The position numbers and the translations under genes are program-made. The notes beneath the pieces are model-generated. The model was not told the origin of the DNA, searched no databases, and worked only from the letters and a program-made list of their open reading frames with translations. Positions 34,184 through 46,387 of a stretch of 64,000 nt of DNA are shown in pieces; within the stretch, counting starts at the first letter, position 1; each line of letters begins with the position of its first letter. The DNA comes from Coniochaeta sp. PMI_546 (Eukaryota > Ascomycota > Sordariomycetes > Coniochaetales > Coniochaetaceae). The DNA is taken from contig MU271144.1 of the NCBI GenBank assembly GCA_021432605.1, positions 2,786,606-2,850,605 of the forward strand, written 5' to 3'.

Positions 34184-37100
34184 ATGGCCGCCAACGTCAC
34201 CATTAAGGCCATTGAACCGAGCACAGTAAGTCTTCTCCCTGGCGGCAGTGGTATAGAACCCTGGGTATTAACTGTCCTTCCAGATACATCAAATCCAGTC
34301 GGGGCAAGTAATTGTTGATTTGTGCTCGGTGGCCAAAGAATTGGTCGAAAATAGCCTAGATGCTGGAGCCACTAGCATTGGTATGGACACACCTAATCAA
34401 CTTTGCCCATAGCCTCGCGGACTGACAGCCTGAATTCAAAGACGTACGATTTAAGAACCAAGGGTTAGACTCGATAGAAGTCCAAGATAATGGGTATGGA
34501 ATATCGCCGCAAAATTACGAGACGCTTGCTCTCAAGCACTACACCTCCAAGCTGTCCACTTATGCCGACCTTACCACGCTCCAGACCTTTGGGTTCCGTG
34601 GCGAGGCTCTGTCGTCTCTGTGTGCCCTCTCACATTTCTCCGTCGTGACATGCACCCAGGAGGATGGCCCCAAGGCGAAAAAGCTTGAGTTCGAGGCCTC
34701 CGGTAAATTAAAGAACACGAGCGTTGTGTCGGGTCACCGAGGCACCACCGTCATTGTTGAGAATCTGTTCTACAATCTCCCCGTCCGCCGCCGCGAGCTC
34801 GAGCGCAACATCAAGCGAGAATGGAGCAAAGTCATCAACCTCCTGAATCAGTACGCCTGTGTTCAGACCGGTGTCAAGTTCTCCGTCTCTCAGCAGCCCA
34901 CGAAAGGCAAACGCATGCTGCTGTTCTCAACAAAGGGGAATCCGACCACTCGGGACAACATCATCAATGTCTTCGGCGTCAAGAGCATGGCTGGACTCAT
35001 AACTCTCGACCTAAAGCTTGAGTTGGTCCCGACGCACAATCCGCTTCACAAACGAAAAGCAGATGACGACGATGGCAAAAGAGAGATACTCGTTAGAGGC
35101 CATGTCTCTCGGCCGACTCATGGCGAAGGTAGACAGACACCCGACCGACAAATGTTCTATGTCAATGGTCGACCGTGTGGGCTTCCACAATTTGCAAAAG
35201 TCTTCAATGAGGTTTACCGGTCTTATAACTCCTCGCAATCACCATTCATCTTTGCCGACATCCAGCTAGATACCCATCTATACGATGTAAATGTCAGTCC
35301 TGACAAGCGAACCATTCTCTTACACGACCAGGGGCAAATGCTGGATAACCTCAGAGAGTCTCTGATCGAGCTCTTCGAAAAGCAAGATGTCACAGTTCCC
35401 ACGTCCCAACTGTTGACAGCTAGGCAGACGCCGTTTAAGAAACCGAGCGTCGTTCGCCGGGACACACGTGAATCTGAGCCCTCAGAGAGCACTAGAGCAA
35501 GCCCTTCCCAGCAACAATCATCGGCCGCTGACGATGAGCAAGAGAATTCGAGGGCCACTGAAGAGGATGGAAGTGAGAACGACGACGCACTATCTGATGA
35601 AGAAGCCCCAGAAGCCCAGGATATGCGAGTACGAGTGACAAATCGAAATGCTCGGCGGGTGTCATCGAAGTCTTCGGCTGCTGGTACCGGTGCTCAGAGT
35701 CTGATCAGTCGTTGGGTTGGGAGGAAGTCGGATGACCGAGAACCGACGACGTCTCGTAACGCAGCGACGGTGCGGATAGTCGGCCGACAGACCACGCCCG
35801 GTCAGCAGAGGATCCTCTCCGCGTTTCGCAGGGATCATGAACCACCCGAGAGCTCACCGGAAGATGAGGAAACCTCCTCTCCAAATGAGGAGCCTGAGGA
35901 CACACCCTCGGTTCTTGATGGCGAGTCTGTAGGAACCAGGAGTAATCAGACGCGGCCGGCAGATCTTGCAGAAAACCTACCGGACCATCGCAGGTCGCAG
36001 GACAACGGCGAGGAAGATAGCGAGCCTAATGAGTCTCCTATCCCAGCCGTGGCTGCTCTGACTCAACAACGGCCCACTCTACCGCCGTCGACGAGGTCGC
36101 CCAGACGCCCTGCACAGCAGGTCGCCACGATAAAAATTGGCGACCAGACAATAACGAGTGTCATCGGTGCGCCACCGAAAAGACCACGCACGGATTCAGC
36201 ACCTACATCGCCGGCCAGAAAGCGGTCGTCGAAGCCTCCCGTTCCTCTACCTTCCTTTGGCGGCCGGCTGACGCAGCTATTTGCCGCTGGTAGTGCTTCA
36301 CAAGGCCCATTGACCGAACACGGGGACGCAGAGCATGGTAGCGGCAGTGACCAGGAACAGAACGGTGACGTGGCGTCAATGGACGACGATTTAGAAGGCA
36401 GTGTAGAAGACGACCAGGAAGAGTCGCTCTTCGTATCACAGGACGGACAACAGTCACCTTCGGCAGCAGGTCGAGTCCAGGAGCCTGAATCGAATGACAC
36501 AAGTGAAGAGGCTGAATCGGAATCTAACGGCGATGAGCAGGAGGAACCCGCAGCACACGAGCATGGAGAGCCAGAGGACGACCTTGTATCTGAGACAGGG
36601 TCAGGCAGGCCGGATCGCAGCGATGACGATCATGACTATATTGATGAAGACCAAGACCAAGCCCAAAACCCAGCCCGAGAGGACCCTAACAGTGAAGAAG
36701 GGGAGGCCGCTCCGGTGGAACCGTCCGAAGATGCCATCAAGCGCCAGCAGATGCTTCTGAAAGGCGGAGCGAAGCGGAAGGACTCGACGATCCAATACCT
36801 CCAAAACCTACGGACCAGCGAGGCCTCCATCCGCCAGCAAATGCAAGGCTGGCAGGATTCTCTCTCGACTTTCTCCGCAAGGTCCGATATCTCGTCGGAC
36901 TCCACCGGACTAGACGCCGACGACGCAGAAGAAAAGCTGTCCCTCAAGATATCCAAATCCGATTTCAGCAAGATGAAGATAGCAGGGCAGTTCAACCTCG
37001 GCTTCATTATCGCCGTGCGCGAAGCCGAGCAAATCTCGGGTGAAGACCGACTCCAAGACGACGAAGTATTCATAATAGACCAGCACGCCTCAGACGAGAA

Positions 37101-37656
37101 GTTCAACTTTGAGCGCCTCCAGTCCACCACGGTCGTGCAGTCGCAGCGCCTCGTGCAGCCCAAGACCCTAGAGCTGACAGCCATGGAGGAGGAGGTCATC
37201 ATGGAGAACATATCCGCTCTCGAGGCGAACGGCTTCAAGGTCCGCATCGACGACGAGTCGCCGGTCGGATCGCGCGTTCAGCTGCTCAGTCTCCCGCTCA
37301 GTCGCGAGACGACCTTCTCGCTGGCGGATCTGGAGGAGCTCATCTTCCTGCTGGGGGATAATCCGTCCTCTAGCGCGACGACGGTGCCGAGGCCCAGCAA
37401 GGTGAGGAAGATGTTTGCTATGAGGGCTTGTCGGAGTAGTATCATGATTGGCAAGGCCTTGTCGGAGAAGCAGATGAGGAATGTGGTTAGGCATATGGGT
37501 GAGATGGAAAAGCCGTGGAATTGTCCGCATGGACGGCCTACTATGAGGCATCTTTGTGGCTTGGGGGCGTGGGATGAGAGGGGGTGGAAGGAGGGCGATG
37601 GGAGTGATGAAGAGCCGCAGAGGACGGATTGGGCTGCGTGGCTTGGTGGGATGTGA
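34184..37656 (+). CDS. PMS1: Pms1, MutL-alpha subunit of mismatch repair
   Basis: Three exons (34184-34225, 34284-34380, 34442-37656) give 1117 residues. Pms1 (PMS2 in animals) pairs with Mlh1 to form MutL-alpha, whose endonuclease nicks the new strand at mismatches. The N-terminal GHKL ATPase has its three motifs: [12 protein letters not shown] (about 32-43), DNGYGIS (62-68) and GFRGEAL (97-103). A long acidic, Ser/Glu/Asp-rich linker spans about 395-840. The C-terminal domain keeps QFNLGFII, the metal-binding [12 protein letters not shown] (about 926-937), [12 protein letters not shown] and CPHGRP near 1074, so the nuclease should be active. It is longer than yeast Pms1 because of the linker. 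The first two introns split the ATPase, and both close in phase. Identification is firm. Confidence 0.96.
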
Positions 37657-39359
37657 TACGGTATTTCTAGCTGAGATTTGTGTATTTTCTTAGATGTTCA
37701 TGGCGCAAGGTACTGTACTTTTATGGTAGAGGTAGCCAGTGTCACTATGTGGGTTATCTTGGAACATTGTATGAGATGGGACATCATAGACCTCCCGTTT
37801 CAAGCCAAGGGGAGGTATGTGCGGTTATGACTAGCAACTAAGGAGTATAATGTCAACCAAAGTTTGTCTCAGATTGCCTGGTAGTGAGCCTTAGAACTAC
37901 AGCAGGTTTCGGACAATGCATATAAAGTGCCCTGAGGTACGCACTCTCAACACCAATAATGGAAACGCTTCCGGATGCGAAGGCGGCGTGGCGGGACTGG
38001 TCATCGACTTTGATGGATGGCAGATGAGATGCAGCAGGTCCTTCGATCGCTTCCTAGTATGAGCGAAAAATACTCCAAAGCTTCTGAGGCGATTTTCTTT
38101 TGCCTCTGTTCCTTATTCTCAACAGAGACCTCGCCAGACAGGCCTCAACGGGGTATTCTATGCCCTGGCTACTGAACCTCGAGCCTCATTTTGACACGTA
38201 CAAAGCATCTTGATAGAGCACAGTCTTGCTGTGAATTAAGATAAAATACTGTCGTCAGAGCTCCGTGAATCAGGCAGCAGTGACCGTAGGGGCACTTTGT
38301 GCCCTAGTTACCGTACATGGGATACAATGTCGTTTCCGACTCATATCCTTGCCCTTAGCGTTCCTAAGACGCATGCGTGTAGTTTCTTTGATAGTGTACC
38401 TTGAATTTATGTTTATTAGGAACCTTTAGGGCACCTCTCACTGTCAATGATGATAAAGTCGGACTTCAAAGTAGGCGGCACGGCGGACTGGTCGCGGGTT
38501 CGGCCTGCGTGTTGTCCCTCTCCTTGGTCCCTCGATCGCTTCCCACCATGACGAAAGACACTGATAATCTGAGACCTTTTTTTTGTACTTCCATACATCA
38601 TATTGTTCTTTTTACTTTTGTCTCTTAGACAACCCGTTGTCAGAGTATCTTTTACAACATGTACATAGACACCGGCGGTGAAGGTGAAGGGCAGGAGGCT
38701 GAACACTGGTGTCTAGACCACCAATCTTCAATATGTAGAACATGCCATCACGTGGCCAAGCATATAATTATATACTAATATACGTGCCGTTCTTTAGAGT
38801 GAGAGAAGAAACAGAATAGTACTTCACTCTGGCTTCTTTGCGGCTGGACACACTACAGACATCTTCGATCGCTTCCCCTGCCTTATTAACAGAAGCCTTA
38901 TACTCCATTTGGGATGATATCTGTTGTCTCGCTGACTTGTTCTCAGCATTCGGTGGAAGTTTGTCACATAGCTTTTCATTGTAGGTGATTCATGTATATT
39001 TGTATAAGATATTGACCTTATTGCATACTGGTTGTACCAGATCGTTGACTAGGAGCAGACGCTACGTCCATCATGGACTTGCTTTGAAAACGCTGGTTGT
39101 GTCATCTGCTTCAGTGATGTGATTATCATCGAATTAGCCGCTTAGAGAGACCTACGGCCGCCTGCTCTATTCATACTGTTGTACCTCCTATCTATATTCG
39201 CAACGCTGGTCCTAATTCCTGTCCCATAACGCCGCCCAATGTATATCATATAAGACAATGCATACTTTGCTTCCTACCTTCCACTCATAGACATCTGAAA
39301 GAAGTCGATATTAAGTGCCACGCCCGTTGTCAACCACATAGCGCTCGTCGCAGGAGTTC
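37657..39359. other. Intergenic with degenerate direct repeat
   Basis: 1.7 kb between the 3' ends of Pms1 and the transporter. The word TCGATCGCTTCC occurs at 38043, 38532 and 38865. The first two copies sit in wider similar blocks (about 37939-38070 and 38430-38570) sharing a GGCGGC-ACTGGTC segment, then GGTCC-TCGATCGCTTCC and ATGA-CGAAA. No protein-coding signal is seen. Confidence 0.5.
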
Positions 39360-41321
39360 TCAGTCCGCACCGACAGTCTTACCCATTTCCCTTAACCTGG
39401 CAAGATACTGATGCCGAATTACTAACAGCGTAACAACACATCCCAATCCGCAAGCACCGAGCGTAACTAGGTACGCAGCCTGGTAGCACTCCAAGCCATC
39501 CGGACAAGACCGCTCGCCGCCGGGACCAACAATCGAATGCCGATCGAAGATGAGACCGTAGAACAGATTGAACACGTTGCCCGATATCACCGGGCTGAGC
39601 GTCATAAACCCCCAGTTCTGGCTGAGGCCGTGGATGCCGAACGTCTCGGCGACGATGGACGGGAAGACGCCGAAGAGGAAGCCGTAGCCGAGACCGGACA
39701 GACTGGAGACGGACCACAGGTTGTGGGGGTTTTCGATGCGCAGAGCGCAGACCTGGGCTATGCAGAAGATGAAGCTTGCCAGCACCAGACACCAGACGCG
39801 GGACGCTTTGAGGACTTTGACTAGGAAGTCCGAGCCGATCCCTGAGACACGTGTTAGTTGACTATCAACGTGACATCAAGGTTTGTCCCAAAATTTCGGC
39901 GTATGATCGTGTATCATGCACAAGGTTTGTTTGGGAGAACCGAAGGAGGCTGGGTTTAGGGATGCTTACCGCTGAGCAAGCGGCCAACAAAGCTGCCAAT
40001 CGACAGAATCGAAACGTGCATTTGTTGACGGTTAATCAGGAATTTCTCATCGACAGAGTCGTCGTAGTGCTTCCACAGAGCATTCGCATCATGGCCGATA
40101 TTGCTGCGAGACAAGAGATTAACATTTCCACTTAGATAGGCACCTAAGTGTGCAGGCCGGGTAAACCTACTTGATCGTCATCAGGCCAATACCTGCCAGA
40201 ATCCCCATGATGCTGAACAGTTGCCAGAACTCGAGATTTCTCAGCAGCCGCCAACCACGGATATCTACACGATGCGAACGATCCATATCAACACTGCTCT
40301 GCACGTAAACGTCCCCCGACAGCGAGGAAATCTTGCTCATGAGCGAGGAGGTCTCGTCCGATTCTTGGTCGCCATCGGACGAGGTCGTGATGGCGGCCTC
40401 GACATCCCTTCGGCTGGCAGCCTCGGCGGCAGCGAGACCATCGGCTGCCGGCGCGGCGTCCTCCCCTCCTCCGGAGCTTGTGTTGTAGTTATTGATGCTA
40501 GTGGTGGGCGACATACCAGGTTCAGCCTCTGCTGGGAATACGCCGCGACCAGCGCGGACCTTATCGTCGGACGATGTTCGTCGCAGGCGCTGCGAGTCGG
40601 TCATGCTGCCCTCCCTGCCCGGCACGGCGTGGTATGACGAATGGGGAAGCACGCGAAGAAAGAAGAAGCCGAGGAAGGTGATGCCGGAAGTGCCAGCAGC
40701 CAGCAGCATCAGGAAGTTGCTCGTGTTGCCATTGAAGAAGAGGCTGCCCATGACCGAGAAGAAGAAGGCGCTCAGCCCGAAGGCGGCCAAGGGGAAGGCC
40801 GTGGCGGTGCCTCTGTGATGTGGCCAGTTGAGTGCCGAAGTCTTGACTGCTGCGGCGAAGGCCATGCATCCTCCGAATCCGGTCAGAAAGGCAAAGAAGC
40901 ACATCAAAGGCACCGAGCCGGAGGCATTGTCGTATGACGCGCGGAAGGGGAAGTAGCCAAGGCCCATGAGAAATGCGCCGGCGAGGACGGCGGGACGAGG
41001 CCCTTTATGATCGACGAACAATCCTACTGGTACTCCGAGCGAATACATGCCCAAGTTTCCAAACAAGCCGATGATATTGCTCTCCGTCGCCGACAGCTGT
41101 AACCTCTCCTGGTATTGGGGCGCCCATGCCGAATAGACGTACTATTGCAGATGGAGTGCAACGGTTAGCTCGTGGCCTTCTCAAACGGTCATCTCTCTCT
41201 TGATGTGATGGCAACTCGAATATATGCAATCCGTGCTTACATTTGTGCCGCATGCTAGCGATATGAACGTGGCCGCCACGCTAGACACGATGCGAGCGCG
41301 GTGAAGCTGTTTCTCCAACAT
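39360..41321 (-). CDS. MCH1: Major facilitator transporter, Mch1 type
   Basis: Four exons (41241-41321, 40171-41141, 39970-40103, 39360-39841) give 555 residues. Mch1 is a monocarboxylate-transporter homologue of the major facilitator superfamily; in yeast it sits in the vacuolar membrane and its substrate is unknown. The first exon (HRARIVSSVAATFISLACGTN) joins in phase to YVYSAWAPQYQERLQLSATE, the start pattern of fungal Mch1. Two six-helix halves flank a cytosolic loop of about 130 residues rich in Ser, Ala and Asp. The second half has FWQLFSIMGILAGIGLMTINNIG and LSGIGSDFLVK, and ends with FGIHGLSQNWGFMTLSPVISGNVFN. Every intron closes in phase. The substrate cannot be told from sequence. 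Confidence 0.88.
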
Positions 41322-42279
41322 GTCGCCTTATCGTGAGGGCGAATGACGCAAGAGTCGCAGCACAGAGCAGAGCAGGGCAAATCAATCAAACCACTCCCGC
41401 CTTGCGTCAAACATTCCCTGGGGCGGTGGCAGTGGTTTGGGGTGTTGTTCTCACGGAGACATGAAGTTGGAAAATGGACATCCCTTTTCCAGTTCCGCCA
41501 AGGCTGGTTGGACGGTGAAACGCCTTATCTCGCGTGCGTTGCTGGTGATAAATGTTCCGGTGTTGAAGTTGCCGTGTTACCGTCCCGTACCTTAGCTCAG
41601 TGCACCAGGAATCAAACGGCCTCTAATTGGACGGGGGGAGTAAGGTACACAGTAGAGCGTCAGACGCGCTCCGATAAAGGAGGAAGGTGTGATGGCTTGG
41701 TTCCTCGGCTTGTTTGGTCCGCAGATTATCCTCGCCTGCGCTTCATCATAGTAATGCTTGCAAACCGATACAGACCAATGCTAATAATGCACGCAATAGA
41801 CTTGATTGATATATGTTTTCACTTTGTTGGCGAGACTCTTACACTTAGATTTAACTTTGATCATGAAGATTGCACCCATGACATTGGCGTGGTGTGACCT
41901 TGGATAGAGAAGAGACACGGCCCCTCGTCCCAACATGAGCTACGTACAACAGTACCGCAGTACCTCAGTACCTCAGTAAAGAGTAATGTAAGGTAGGTAG
42001 TGGGTCGCTCTGCGGCATCAGCCGAACCAGTGACACTAAGCAACCCCCTGTACGATGAGATCAGATCACGTGCATTGCACCTCATGCCCGTTCGTTTCGG
42101 CGGCTTTCCAGGCTTCACTATGTTGTTGGCTGACGACGACGACGACTTGACCAACATCGCGATACTCCAACACAGGTTGCCGACTGCCAACGCAAGCAAT
42201 ATCGAAATACTTCTAAACCTTCCTAACTCGTTGATAGAGAGGACCTTCCGAGAGGACGACCACTGGTGACGTCGCCACG
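41322..42279. promoter_or_regulatory. Divergent promoter region, Mch1 and Tms1
   Basis: 958 bp between divergent start codons. It contains AGTACC/AGTACCTC repeats and AAGGTAGGTAG at 41949-42000. A 184-codon frame at 41343 has no motif and starts within the expected leader of the transporter gene, so I do not call it. Confidence 0.4.
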
Positions 42280-43866
42280 ATGGGCGCATTACTCTCGATA
42301 CCGCTCATGGCGGTCCCCAGCTTGGGCACGGTAAGCTGTCTCGCCAGGGATCGACACGCTTGGAGGAGACTGACGAAGGCCTAGGTTTTCGGCTTCGCCG
42401 CGAGCTGCTGTGGTGCAGCGACGTGTTCTGCTGTGTGCAGTGCCTGCGGAAAGTGCGGCAACAGGTAAGGCTCCCACGAACTCCATCGGCTCCCGACTGG
42501 GCGCTGACGCGATGGCTGCTAACCGTGTGCTCCGTTTCACAGTGTCGCAACCCGCATTGCGTACGCTCTCATCCTTCTGGTTAACTCGATCCTCGCCTGG
42601 ATAATGCTCACGCCATGGGCCATCGAGAAGCTACAACATCTGATGCTGGACTATGTGAAGATCGACTGTCCGACAGGCCAGTGTTATGGATGGTTCGCGG
42701 TCCACCGGATCAACTTCGCCCTTGGCATGTTCCACCTGCTATTAGCTGGTCTGTTGGTGGGAGTCCGATCGTCCAAGAATCCTCGTGCCGGCATCCAAAA
42801 TGGGTTTTGGGGGCCAAAGATCATCGCGTGGCTGGCCCTGATTGTCTTGACCTTTTTCATCCCGGATGGCTTCTTCATGTTCTGGGGCAACTACGTCGCC
42901 CTCATCTGCGCCATGCTGTTCCTGATTCTCGGTCTCATTCTTTTGGTCGATCTGGCCCACACCTGGGCCGAGTACTGCCTTGCGCAGATAGAAGACACCG
43001 ATTCGCGTGTCTGGCGCTTTGTCCTCATCGGTTCTACCCTCGGCATGTATCTCGCATCCCTGGCAATGACAATTGTCCAGTATATCTTCTTCGCAGGGAA
43101 CGGTTGCTCGATGAACCAGGCCGCCATCACGATCAACCTTCTGCTATGGCTTGGCGTTTCCGCCATCTCGGTTCATCCAACCGTACAGGAGTACAACCCC
43201 AAGGCTGGACTTGCGCAAGGTGCTATGGTTGCGGTGTATTGCACATATCTTACAATGTCCGCCGTCTCTATGGAACCTGATGACACCGAGGACAAGCACT
43301 GCAACCCGCTCGTTCTTGCCCAAGGAACGCGCACGACAACTGTAGTGATTGGCGCCATTGTCACCATGTTGACTGTCGCATATACGACGACAAGGGCCGC
43401 AACGCAAAGCTTTGGCCTCGGCGGGAATGGCAAGGGTAGCATTCGCCTGCCAGAAGATGACGAACACGATTTGGTGACACAGCAGCCGAACGAGCGTCGC
43501 CAAATGCGCGCCGAGGCACTGCGTCGAGCCGTCGAGGAGGGCAGCCTCCCCGCAGACGCTCTGCTCGAAGATGACGACGACGACGACGACAGCGATGCGG
43601 GCGGGAAGACGCCGCATGACGACGAGCGCTCGCGCACCCAGTACAATTACACCATGTTCCATATCATCTTCTTCCTTGCTACGGCCTGGGTGGCCACTCT
43701 GTTAACGTCGAACTGGGACGAGAACAAGATTGACGGCGACTTTGCGACTGTTGGACGCACGCTGTGGGCCAGCTGGGTCAAGATTGTGAGCTCGTGGGTA
43801 TGCTACGCTATGTACACCTGGACTCTGATCGCGCCTATTGTGCTTCCGGACCGGTTTGATTTCTAG
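42280..43866 (+). CDS. SERINC/Tms1 family membrane protein
   Basis: Three exons (42280-42330, 42385-42464, 42543-43866) give 484 residues. The family is a set of ten- to eleven-helix membrane proteins of Golgi, endosome or vacuole and plasma membrane (yeast Tms1, animal SERINC), linked to serine incorporation into lipids and to lipid scrambling; its biochemical role is still debated. The N-terminus MGALLSIPLMAVPSLGT, then FAASCCGAATCSAVCSACGK and VATRIAYALILLVNSIL, are family hallmarks that appear only after splicing. A cytosolic loop before the last two helices is acidic, with a run of eight to nine aspartates from a GAC repeat near 43575. The C-terminus WTLIAPIVLPDRFDF is also typical. All exons join in phase. 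Family assignment is firm. Confidence 0.94.
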
Positions 43867-45613
43867 GGTCAGGTCCTGGGTTTGTGCGTTTTGATGGAAC
43901 GCTTGCATATGGGATATATGGCGCGACACGGAGTTTGCGCCCTTGCATTGTTTCTCTTGTGTCGGTCGTGCCGTACTTAGGTGACAGCTAATCAATTTCC
44001 TGGTGCGTTAGAGCTTTGCACCCGATCACGCATCTTTCGCTTTGCTTCACCACGTGCAGTACTACTTACACGCTCGGAGCTGCATGCACATAACATTGTC
44101 CCAATAGCTCATGCTCTCGTCATACTACATCTCTCGATACTAGCGTTGCGTAACAGTCCTTTGGACGGGGCCGCTCACTACCATTGGTCTGCGCGCAGCA
44201 CGCCAACATAGAATCGTGGTGTATACCGGGAAACCACCTCGGACTCACGACTACCCTGCGCAACTTGAGGTATGTCTGTATGATCAACAATCGCGTTGGC
44301 CAAGTCGCGCTGACGAGGAATGAGCGGTGAACTTCAGCGCACATCTCCACCTCTGAATTGATCCCGCGCCGGCATGTCGCGTTACCAGGCGCGTCGCAGA
44401 AGGCCGAGTGCGTCACTCTTCACAAGCCGAACGGCGAGTTGTGCCTCTCGTGGGTGGCGAATGATAGTTGTTCACTCTGCTTCCGATCTGTAGGAGTCTG
44501 GCGCCCTTTATCGCTGATCGATACGACCTGTCACTATTACCTCGAATGACAGTTCTGATTTACCTCTGCTGCATGCAAGTATGCTGTGCCGCATGGCTAT
44601 CGGCTAGATCAAGCCAATAACTGGCAGCCTTTACTGTGCATTCTACACTCGGCGGGTAGCATCAGCCTTGTCGACCTCTGGACCGTGGGATCCCATCCAT
44701 ATTCACTTTTCACTCAAGCACACGCCACAGTCTTACGGATCAGCCTCTTGTCAGTTTCGAATGCCTATGCGTATTTGTATTGGCACAATGCATAAGGTAG
44801 TGCCCGCAGTCCAGGAACTGGTACGGAGCCTGACACTACTTCTCCGCAGAGGAGAACACAAGAGCGAAGATCCTGCGAGGAGTAGGTCGACTAGGTCATG
44901 CGGACAACATGCCACGTCTCCGGTCCGATGATGTTGACAGAGCACATCTCCCGGGTAGGACGAAAACTCACGTCGTGGCAGACACGATATAGGGCGAGAC
45001 TTTTTGTATCACTGCTTGGAGCCAGATGGGTATCTATCACTGCTTCTTGAAACTGTTTATACGACAATCACGAGATGATATGTCGACGAATGAGACGAGG
45101 TGGTCGAGGAAGACAACCAGGGTCCAGGAACAGTTGCAACGGGCCCGCACATTGTTATGGTGTTGCAGCCCCACGGTTTCGTGGTAGAAAGACAGCTCTA
45201 AGCGCCCATGTAATCGAAGGGCAGGATTCCGGGGCCCTGGGAGCAGGTGTCATACCTGTGAACAAGCCAGCCAAGTGGGTACTTCCGTGGTCGTGCTGAG
45301 ATTCGAACTGGGGAATGTGTTACTTGTGCGGTGGACTGCGGTGTCCCTCCTCCGGATCGTCAACCAATCCTCATAATCCATAGCTAGTTTACCTCGAATG
45401 GGGAGCACAATGGCCAGATCTAACGGTCGTGGAGCAAAGATCCATCCGATCTACGAGTTCGACCTCAATTTCGCGCTCGCACAACATGCGCTCTCCAGTG
45501 ACGTCTATATAATGACGAACAACCTACCCAACCCAGATCTCTAGAAGCTCCTCCATGCCAGAAGCAATCTCCTTCACCTTTCAGACAGTATTTGCCATAA
45601 AATCTCGGTCATT
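43867..45613. other. Intergenic, nothing recognised
   Basis: 1.7 kb downstream of Tms1. I see no protein, tRNA or repeat that I can support. A TTCGAA word near 45302 resembles a tRNA T-loop on the minus strand, but the stem and acceptor do not pair. Confidence 0.4.
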
Positions 45614-46018
45614 ATGTCTTCCAAAGACCTTGCCGTCCCCGAGAGTCGTGAGTACGTCGTCGCACAGAAACCTCTACATCGGGACTGGCAGTCCATATCA
45701 CGCCGCATGCTAACCCGGTTCCCCCAACACAGTAACCCCGAGCCTCGTCAACATACTGCTGCCAACGGAGGCGGTGAGCCCCCACCCAACTCTAACTATC
45801 GACCGTCGTTCGTGCTGAGCGTGTGGCTGGAGGAGCACAACAAGACAAAGTTGACCATTACAGAGTACTTGTTTGCCAAAGCTAGGCTCGTGCCCTTCTC
45901 TACTTGACTTACTCCAGATGGACGATGACTCCCTAATCTTTGCTCAATGCTAACCATGGTGTACAGCCGAACCTCTGACTCCGGCGATGACGGCAAGGCT
46001 GTGCGAGGACGCCTGTGA
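45614..46018 (+). CDS. Tiny four-exon gene, 52-residue unknown protein
   Basis: A candidate missed by simple frame scanning. Exons 45614-45647, 45733-45773, 45833-45864 and 45967-46018 join in phase to 52 residues that begin MSSKDLAVPESLTPSLVNIL and end at the TGA at 46018. Introns one and three are convincing: GTGAGTACG donor with TGCTAACC branch site and CAACACAG acceptor; GTACTT donor with TGCTAACC and GTACAG. The middle intron (GTGAGC donor, CTCTAAC branch) has two possible acceptors; the one at 45832 gives the 52-residue form, the nearer one at 45819 gives a 43-residue form. The product is small and polar with an acidic, lysine-containing C-terminal half (TSDSGDDGKAVRG) and no signal peptide. 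I do not recognise it. Confidence 0.45.
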
Positions 46019-46387
46019 AAGGAAAAGGGGTTGGATAATCTCGCTGCCAGACTAAACACTGCCTGGATCTGTTTGCATGGCCCGTCTGTTCAAGCCTCCC
46101 ACATGGACACATAGCATCAATAGCTATGTTCTTCTTGTGCTTTACATATGATATCTTACGCTTGGGTGTCCGCGATACAGAATTTTGTTTACTAGATTCT
46201 TGGAAAGACTAGCCAAATCAGTGTCATTCCAAATACCTAGCACACAACTCACTCCTAGATCACACCAAAAACACAAGCCCTGCGACTCCATATCCCATGA
46301 AATTTCCCAATAACATCACTCCTTGAACCCCAATGATACCTAAAACAGAACAAGGATCCACAATCACGCAACAACTCTCAAATCCAC
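46019..46387. other. Intergenic between convergent genes
   Basis: 369 bp between the small gene and the stop of the four-helix membrane protein gene. AT-richer than its surroundings; nothing recognisable. Confidence 0.4.

Noticed and set aside
41585-41620. TTAGCTCAGTGC resembling a tRNA A-box
   Set aside because: No B-box or anticodon arm follows within tRNA distance.
45280-45330. tRNA-like T-loop (AGTTCGAATC on the minus strand)
   Set aside because: The flanking bases do not form a five-pair T-stem, and no matching 5' acceptor strand lies at the right distance.
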